NCBI GenBank assembly: GCA_948567375.1
Contig: OX419755.1
Span: 41,793,001 to 41,857,000, forward strand
From: Lunularia cruciata
Lineage: Eukaryota > Streptophyta > Marchantiopsida > Lunulariales > Lunulariaceae
Length of the DNA stretch: 64,000 bases
Direction of reading: 5' to 3'
How positions within the stretch are numbered: position 1 is the first letter of the stretch; every line of letters starts with the position of its first letter. Position numbers and translations under genes: made by a program. This document shows positions 57,531 through 64,000 of this stretch, in pieces. Below the pieces are notes generated by a model. It was not told where the DNA came from. It was given only the letters and a program-made list of their open reading frames with translations, and did not search any database.

Positions 57531-59093
57531 CAAGCATAAAAGCTCCCTCTGATTATCCAATAGGACAACACCAAGCGTGAACCATGCTCTCTCAAAGGCC
57601 GGTCTAGTTGGCAACTCCTCTAGTCTAGCCATTGCTACCTGCCATAAACCACTGGTTGCTGAGCGGATCCCATGCTCCTCAACCAAGTCAGCTCCACTAC
57701 CAACCACCTCTGATCTAGTAGTAGGAACCGCATCATCCCTACTCTCATAAAGCGTGGTAGCCAACCGGAACATTGGGGCTCGGTCAACTCCTAATATAAA
57801 CATGTCACTAGCTAAGAACAAAAGGCACCGCATAATCAGCCGAGCCGCTCCCAACATCATGCTATGCTCAATCTATGCAGTAGTAGGTGGCTGATGAGTA
57901 GGTAGTCCATCATGCACTCCATCATCACCTACCATACCTGCACTAGGATGTCTAAGAGCCATGGATGTTGTCTGCAATGCCTCAAATAGTGTGAAAGACT
58001 GGGGAAGTCTGACCTGTCTCCCAACCTCTCCTCTCTGTGGGTCCAACTCCATCGATGCTCCTTTAGGCTCTGAGCATGTATTGCACTCCTAGTCACTATT
58101 GGAGATGCATCCACTTGTGTTGCTCCGCACATGAAGTCCAAAGCATCTCTATCACCAGCATTTGAGGTGGAAGCCTCTGCACCCGAATCTGATCTCCTCT
58201 GAGCAATAGCCATACTAGCCAATTTCTGCTCCAATTGCTTAATCTGAGTAGCCATAGCTATATTAGAAGTAAGGGCAGGTACTACATCCCTACTAGGTGT
58301 AGACCCTCTACTACCACCTCTACCACCTTGTCCTCCATGAACTAGAGCTCCTCTACTACTTTCTATAGTAGCCCTACCACTCCGTAACTCTGGGTGTAAG
58401 TCAAAGCACCAATCACTAGTGTGACTAAATCTGTGGTAATGCTCACACCTCTGGTTATGATGCACTTGAGGTATCAGGTCCACTACCTTGAGTACACTCT
58501 CTCCAATGGTGAGGTCCACCACAAGTCCAACAAGCAACACCACTACTCACTGGCTATTGCTGACCCAAAAATGAAGGAAAGGGTCTAACTCCACTAGGCC
58601 CTCCACTCGCTCCATAGGATTTGGGTTGTCCACCCTGTCCTCAAAAACCAACTAGGCGTGGTGCACTTTGCTGCACTCTAGAAGTCTTAGCCGTGGATGA
58701 GGTCTCTCTACTAAATCTAGATGTCACCACCCTCTCTTCCACCATGTTGAGCTCAATACGCTTAGCCAAACCAAAGACCACTGCCAAAGTAGGCAAAGTA
58801 GCCTATAATAATGTAGCATCACAAACTCTACATCGCAACTCCTTGTCCAATATCCCATACCAAAATTAGATTGACTGGGCTTAAGTAACTCCCTGAGTGA
58901 AACTGATCAGCCGCCTCATGCATGTGTGTGCCTCGTGTAGGCTCTCTCCAGCCTTCCGTTGGAACTCTTGCAAGCTCCTCAACTTGTCAATCCACACTCC
59001 CTGGTAGTTCTACCTCAAACACTAGAAGAACTCCACCATGTGGTTAAAACCCCGATACCACACCACCTCTTGTAGCGGTACCTCCACCCATTG
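57531..59093 (-). pseudogene. gag: gag of gypsy copy B, 5' truncated
   Basis: The 57929-58543 frame holds a nucleocapsid knuckle at 58406-58447, CEHYHRFSHTSDWC, in which the second Cys of CCHC is Tyr. It is followed by FDLHPELR and a Gly/Arg-rich stretch (HGGQGGRGGSRG), then a helical part (TQIKQLEQKLASM). The segment toward 57500 joins the protease. The capsid part beyond 58600 is broken, and the copy stops at about 59093. Confidence 0.75.
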
Positions 59094-59650
59094 TCGTCAA
59101 GAAAATAGCACACATGTAACCTTGAGATTTGATGTGCAAGTTTAGAAGTTGTTCAAGGGTCATGTTTAATAGGTTTAAGGAGTTGGTTTGTTGCTACCTT
59201 TCCGTAGGGGATATTTACTATGTTATGGTGAAGTCGGGAAAAAGTTGTGGTGTTATTAGCTTGAGGATTTTTTTTGTGTGGCTGGAGCTCAGAAATAATG
59301 TTAGGTTATATGAGCTCAAGTATTTTATGTTATTGGAGTGGAGCATTTTCCTTGGTGGAGGAGCAAAAGGAATTTAGTGGGAAAAGAAGGTTGAGGAGAA
59401 TGTTTCCAGAGAGAACTTGTTGTGGACAAGCTATAGGGGAAAAGACTTCAAGAGCCCTTTTGCAAAAAAAAAAAATCATTGAGGAAGATGCTTCGAGTAG
59501 GACCTCTGTGGGGAGTGACGGGGAAGAAAATTAAGAAGGAAGGGCTTGGAGCAGGTTGAGGGCAAGAAGAAGCTTTGAAGGATATCTGAGGGCTAGGAGA
59601 GACCAGAGGAGGGGGAAGAGAAAAAAATCTGAGAGGGAAAATATGATGGT
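59094..59650. other. no gene seen
   Basis: Unassigned G-rich sequence between truncated copy B and the satellite-like array. Short open frames on plus have no motif. It includes an A-run at 59464-59475. Confidence 0.45.
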
Positions 59651-60482
59651 TGGGGAGTGGCTATTTAGGGAGGCAAATTTTTGCAGGAAAGAGAGAATTG
59701 GATGGTGAGCGGCAGCAGGAAGGAAAAATTCCGCAGGAAAGAATGAGTGGGTTGGTGAGTGGCTGTTTAGAGAGGCAAATTTTTGCAGGAAAGAGAGAAG
59801 TGGATGGTGAGTGGCAGCAGGAAGGAAAATTTTTGCAAGAAAGAGAGAAGTGGATGGTGAGTGGCAGTAGGAAGGAAAATTTTTGCAGGAAAGAAGGAGT
59901 GGGTTGGTGAGTGGCTGTTTAGGGAGGCAAATTTTCACAGGAAAGAGAAAAGTGGATGGTGAGTGGTAGCAGGAAGGAAAATTTGCGCATGAAAGAGAGA
60001 AGTGGATGGTGAGTGGCAGCAGGAAGGAAAGATTGGTTGGGGAGTGGCTGTTTAGGGAAGCAATTTTTGCAGGAAAGAGAGAAGTGGATGGTGAGTGGCA
60101 GCAGGAAGGAAGGATTGGTTGGGGAGTGGCTGTTTAGGGAAGCAATTTTTGCAGGAAAGAGAGAAATGGATGGTGAGTGGCAGCAAGAAGGAAAAATTTT
60201 GCAAGAAAGAGAGAAGTGGATGGTGAGTGGCAGCAGGAAGGAAAAATTTCACAAGAAAGAAGGAGTGGGTTGGTGAGTGGCTGTTTAGGGAGGCAAGTTT
60301 TTGCAGGAAAGAGAGAAGTGGATGGTGAGTTGCAGCAAGAAGGAAAAGTTTCACAGGAAAGAAGGAGTGGGTTGGTGAGTGTTGTTTAGGGAGGCAATTT
60401 TTTGCAGGAAAGAGAGAAGTGGATGGTGAGTGGCAGCAGGAAGGAAAAATTTTGCAGGAAAGAAGGAGTGGGTTGGTGAGTG
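59651..60482. repeat. satellite-like array of alternating ~50-bp subunits
   Basis: Alternating related subunits: type a (ggttggtgagtggctgttta, then gggaggcaaatttttgcagg) and type b (ggatggtgagtggcagcagg, then aaggaaaaattttgcagg). Both end in aaagagagaag-type sequence, so an a+b pair is about 100-150 bp. Starts of type a are near 59651, 59750, 59901, 60032, 60116, 60268, 60371 and 60472. Both strands stay open over long stretches because the unit lacks stops, giving repetitive frames that I do not call genes. Confidence 0.85.
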
Positions 60483-63400
60483 TGTGACAACTTGGCAAAT
60501 ATCACTTTTGCGGTAATTGGATAAGTAAAGTTTGTTCCCACAGAGATACGAGTCAGAATTGGTCAAATACGAAGTCAAAAGTCACAATTGCAGTTCTTCT
60601 TGATGTCTTCTTTAATCTCTCAAGTAGAAAATACACCCAAAAGAGAGTAACAAGCTCACAATCTTGACAACTTGTCATGAATACACACACATAATCACAT
60701 TGTAGAAAATTCTATCCAAACAACTCTTGATTTTGATGATTCAGATTCTCCCGAAGACGGCACTTCACTGTGAAGATTGATTTTGCCTCAAAATTGTGTT
60801 CCACCCCTCCACTGAAGGCACAACTTCCTTGATCAAAATTGCTTCACATCAATTTTGTGCTGCACTCACCAATGCAAAATACTACCAACACTACAATTCC
60901 TCTCAAACCTATCAAGGCATTGCTCCGATGCACTTCACTCAAGATCAAACACACAAAATGAAGATCAAGGCTGTAGATTCAAACATCCACATGCACACTG
61001 ACTTGCTCTTTGGAATTCTCCACACACTCACAACTACAAACACAAAATTGACAATTGGAATTAAGCTTAAGCGACGAGTACTAAGAACAGCACTTCACTT
61101 TATCTATCTTTGGAAATTTGAATACTGAACAATATTGTACTACAAATGCTCCACTTAAATATTGAAGCAAACGGCAGACTTGCCTACCTAGGCACCGCTT
61201 CCTAACATCTCTTCCTACTTGCAGATCCTAAGTGACAGTCTATCTCTTCATATCTGCCTCTTCCTATCTCAAAATTGACTTGTATCTTGATCCGATGTCT
61301 ACCTCATCATTAGCTTTCAAACCCGATGATCTTCCTACTATTTCTCCTTCTTTGGGTATAGCAAATTCCACCGAGTCCTTCAGTACTTCTACTACTTCTA
61401 CACTACAATCTACAATTGAGCTCATGGGTAATCCATCTACATCCTTATCTCCTGACCCACTCTTCTCTAATGTGTCAATCATCAAGTTTGATGACACTTG
61501 TATTCCTACTTCTGCAACATCGGGTTTTGTCTCCACTATCACACTATTCCGAATCTTCTCTAATTCCAAATTGACTAAATCTAGTCTACGACTAACATTG
61601 TTCTCTACATCTAACATTTTCCTATCTGCACGTTCCCTCAATCAAATCAATAAGGTGTTCATGTCCACATCCTTGGCCTTTCTCTTCCGCATTTCTTGCA
61701 CAAGCAACTTTAACTCATGTACGCGAGCCTCCTCCAATCTCCCTTCAGCCTCCGTGCTTAAGATTGCTCTTAACTTTCCTGCAACTTCCCCTACTGACTC
61801 CGATGCATATCCTCAAGAGCGCTCCACCTTCAACTCCTCACAATACATCTTCAACTTGTCTTTGTATTCTGCAGCGAGCATCTTCTTCTCCTCTGCATAC
61901 TGCACGCTCTACTGTTCCACGCTCTTGACAAGTTCTTGTAATCACTCTTCTTCTTCTTGCTTGGCTGCCAACTCTCTCTGCCATGATTGATCTTTCGCTG
62001 TTGCACTTTTCTTTAAACTGTCCAACTCCTGCTCCATTACAATGTTCATTGCCTTCAAATGAACATTCTCGATGCGCACATCACTCACTTCTTCCTTCAT
62101 CTTGTTGAGCCACATCGCTTGTTCCTTGAATTCTCCAACTCGCCTTTGCAGTTCCTTTTCTTTTTCTTTGCAACTTTCTTGTAGCATGGTCAGGGTTTTC
62201 TTCATCAAGCCTTCCTCCCTCCGAAGTCCTTCCACTTCCTCGCTTCTTCGGACTTGTTGCTCCTACAACTCCTTCACTTCACTCAACAGATACTTCGCCA
62301 TCTGCAATTCATTCATCCTCTTCTTGCAATCTTGGGGAATTACTTTTCAATGCTCCTTCAATAGCTCTAGCAATGGTGTGACCACCTTTGTCAAATAGGA
62401 TATCCCACTGAATTTTTTTTCCTCTTCATTGCCATCTTTGTTTGGAGTCTTCTCCTCCATCATCGGCTCCTTCATCCAAAGTCACAATCTTTGTATCTTC
62501 ATTGTTTTGGCACTTTCTTCGTCTTGGCCTCTTGAACTCGGCCCCGTGGGATTCTCTACTTTCTCTTCTGGTCTTGACTTGTTCACCACCATCGCTTGAC
62601 AAGCCTCACTTACTGCTACCAATTGCTTGGACCTCTGGCTCCCCATCGCTATTGCTCCCAGACTCCTCACTTTTCAATGTGAGCTCCTCTTCTTCCAATT
62701 CCTCCTCTTGCGACTCAGTCTCTTCCCCAGACTCCAATCCCGATGATGCCTCTTTTATGATCTTTGCCGTCTTCAACATCAGCTGCCGAGTCTTCCTTTG
62801 AGTGGGAGGCGACCTTGCTTCTTCGGGTTTGCCACGTTTCTTCATCTTTGCACTGGTAATTTCTTTGACTTTCCACTGTCCAATCTTTGCAAAGTATTTG
62901 TCATTTGCTCAAAGATGCAGCATATACGGGTGCTCTTCCTTGTCTGCTTCTCGTCGTAAATCGGGATGCATGTGAGACACCATATGATGACTCTCTTCAT
63001 CGGTTAGTAAGTTCAATCCGAAGTAGAAGTGGGCTACAATCGGTGCAAAATAATGTGGTGGTGAGCCCGTTTGCCAATTCACCACCATCTTCCTCATTTG
63101 GTGGTGAAAGCACTTTGCCCAATTCACTAGAGCTCCGGCAAACATCTGATGGAAGAAGATAGCCTACTGCATGTTCACGTAGGTGGTTTGTTTTGGCTTG
63201 AACATGGCCATCATTGCTCCCACAATACTTCTTTGGATCGGATCCCAATAGGACTCCATCTTGTAGCCATTCATGGTTCTTGGAGCAAAGAACAAATTGC
63301 GGATCTGCGTTGTCTCCTTTATAGCATCACACTTCCGATAGAAGATGATCCCCATTGGTTCTCTTGCTTCTCTTCCCAATACTAACTTCTAATCTAACTC

Positions 63401-64000
63401 AGTCCATCGAGCCGGATTGCCTCTCTTCCCTTCCACCTCGGGACCCTCCTCACAAATACTGGCAGCGATCTCTGCCATCACTCCCAGGAAACTAAAATTC
63501 CAGTTCCATGCAAAAAAAGTAATACAAAGTCTAATCAAGACTTCAATTCTGGCTACTACATCTACCCTTCGAATTGCAAAACCTCGCACTGCCAGCGCAT
63601 TGGCCACCTTCTTTGCCATGATCTGTTCTCTCATTCTACGATGTTGGAAGATGAGACCCTCTCCTGGACAAGACACTCTAACTCCCTCAAGGTTTCAAAA
63701 AATCTCACTCTCGATGGGCTTCCGGATACGCATTACTACAAGGTGACTACTCAAAGGAATTGGAAATTTACTTGGAGTATTCAACTTTTCCGTGTGTAGT
63801 CGCAATTTTATATTACCCCAAATTGTAGTCATTCTTCAGTCAATTTTGGCTGCAAATTTCTCTCTTCTGTGTGCAACTCTTGGTCACTGTCAAGACATGC
63901 TTATTTTGCCCCCGCCATTTCTTGAAATGTACTTTCTTGCCATGTACAGAGGTTGTTAAATGGTCTTTGTCTTTCTTGCGTCTTCCAACCCAAAGACGGT
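60483..64000 (-). mobile_element. element C2: diverged relative of C1, runs off the window
   Basis: Starts TGTGACAACTTGGCAAATATC, like C1, and stays colinear with it: the 3' non-coding part (60483-61263), the reading frame, then the 5' leader with caaagac-type strings up to 64000. The five bases before it, gagtg (60478-60482), predict the target duplication past the window. The boundary falls exactly at the end of the satellite-like array. Confidence 0.8.
61264..63795 (-). pseudogene. element C2 protein, homologue of the C1 protein
   Basis: Shares the order and motifs of the C1 protein: AIRRVDVVARIEVLIRL, WNWNFSFLG, EGKRGNPARW, NGYKMESYWDP, LVNWAKCFH, PHYFAPIVAHFYFGLNLL and HPDLRREAD. Then come an acidic Glu/Ser-rich stretch (62606-62845) and coiled-coil frames (61942-62235; 61264-61641). 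It ends in EVDIGS..., as C1 does. Several stops and frame changes separate the blocks. By eye the N-terminal blocks are about 60% identical to C1, far more diverged than two recent copies would be. Function unknown. Confidence 0.7.

Larger units (their letters stand above)
47700..59093 (-). mobile_element. Ty3/gypsy family-2 copy B, minus strand, interrupted by element C1
   Basis: A 3' LTR/3' region (47700-48943), then, after the C1 insertion, integrase (52731-53990), RT/RNase H (54050-55475), a long linker and protease (55480-57530) and gag (57530-59093). Colinear with copy A. The 5' side ends at about 59093, mid-gag, where similarity to A stops. B is better preserved than A, with long readable frames in each domain. 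Confidence 0.85.

Noticed and set aside
59531-60498. Long repetitive open frames on both strands of the array
   Set aside because: They arise from a stop-free repeat unit; repeated Ser/Leu/Pro/His-type peptide has no domain and no start context.

Overview
The window looks like intergenic, transposon-packed chromosome of a large-genome land plant, probably a seed plant and possibly a gymnosperm (inference). It is AT-rich and largely depleted of CpG. Almost everything recognisable is decayed LTR retrotransposon, nested and riddled with stops and frameshifts. The one convincing host gene is an intronless six-pass membrane protein at 40968-41930 (minus). It sits in a CpG-retaining block of about 38.7-42.7 kb.

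Layout. 1-7182 (+): a nearly full Ty3/gypsy element of Tat/Athila style with a tRNA-Asp-like primer site, an extra zinc-knuckle reading frame before gag, gag, protease and one pol frame with five stops. 7.2-10.9 kb: relics of coiled-coil reading frames. 15640-16249: a solo LTR with perfect CCAAT target duplications. 16545-about 17180: a second LTR of the first family. 17.9-30.2 kb (minus): gypsy family-2 copy A, invaded by a 5'-end fragment of a chromovirus (19004-20757) and by a small LTR with heat-shock-like motifs (20908-22205). That LTR itself contains a chromovirus solo LTR (21350-22148, CTTAT duplications). 30609-36897 (+): a full-length but dead chromovirus with both LTRs, an initiator-Met primer site and a readable chromodomain.

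43.8-47.4 kb (+): a decayed Ty1/copia element whose integrase is interrupted by a plastid-type trnP(UGG)-trnW(CCA) pair. It also carries a 300-bp, roughly 97% identical inverted repeat. 47.7-59.1 kb (minus): copy B of gypsy family 2, split by a 3777-bp insertion, element C1 (48949-52725), with TG...CA ends and ATATA target duplications. C1 encodes one long unrecognised reading frame of about 858 codons. A diverged sister, C2, begins at 60483 and runs off the window. A G/A-rich satellite-like array (59651-60482) lies beside C2.

How the parts relate. The autonomous-type elements (gypsy 1, gypsy A/B, chromovirus, copia) are all inactivated. Solo LTRs and truncated copies point to loss by recombination. 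The least expected items are element C with its non-gag/pol protein, the heat-shock-like promoter arrangement in the small LTR, and the organelle tRNA insertion.
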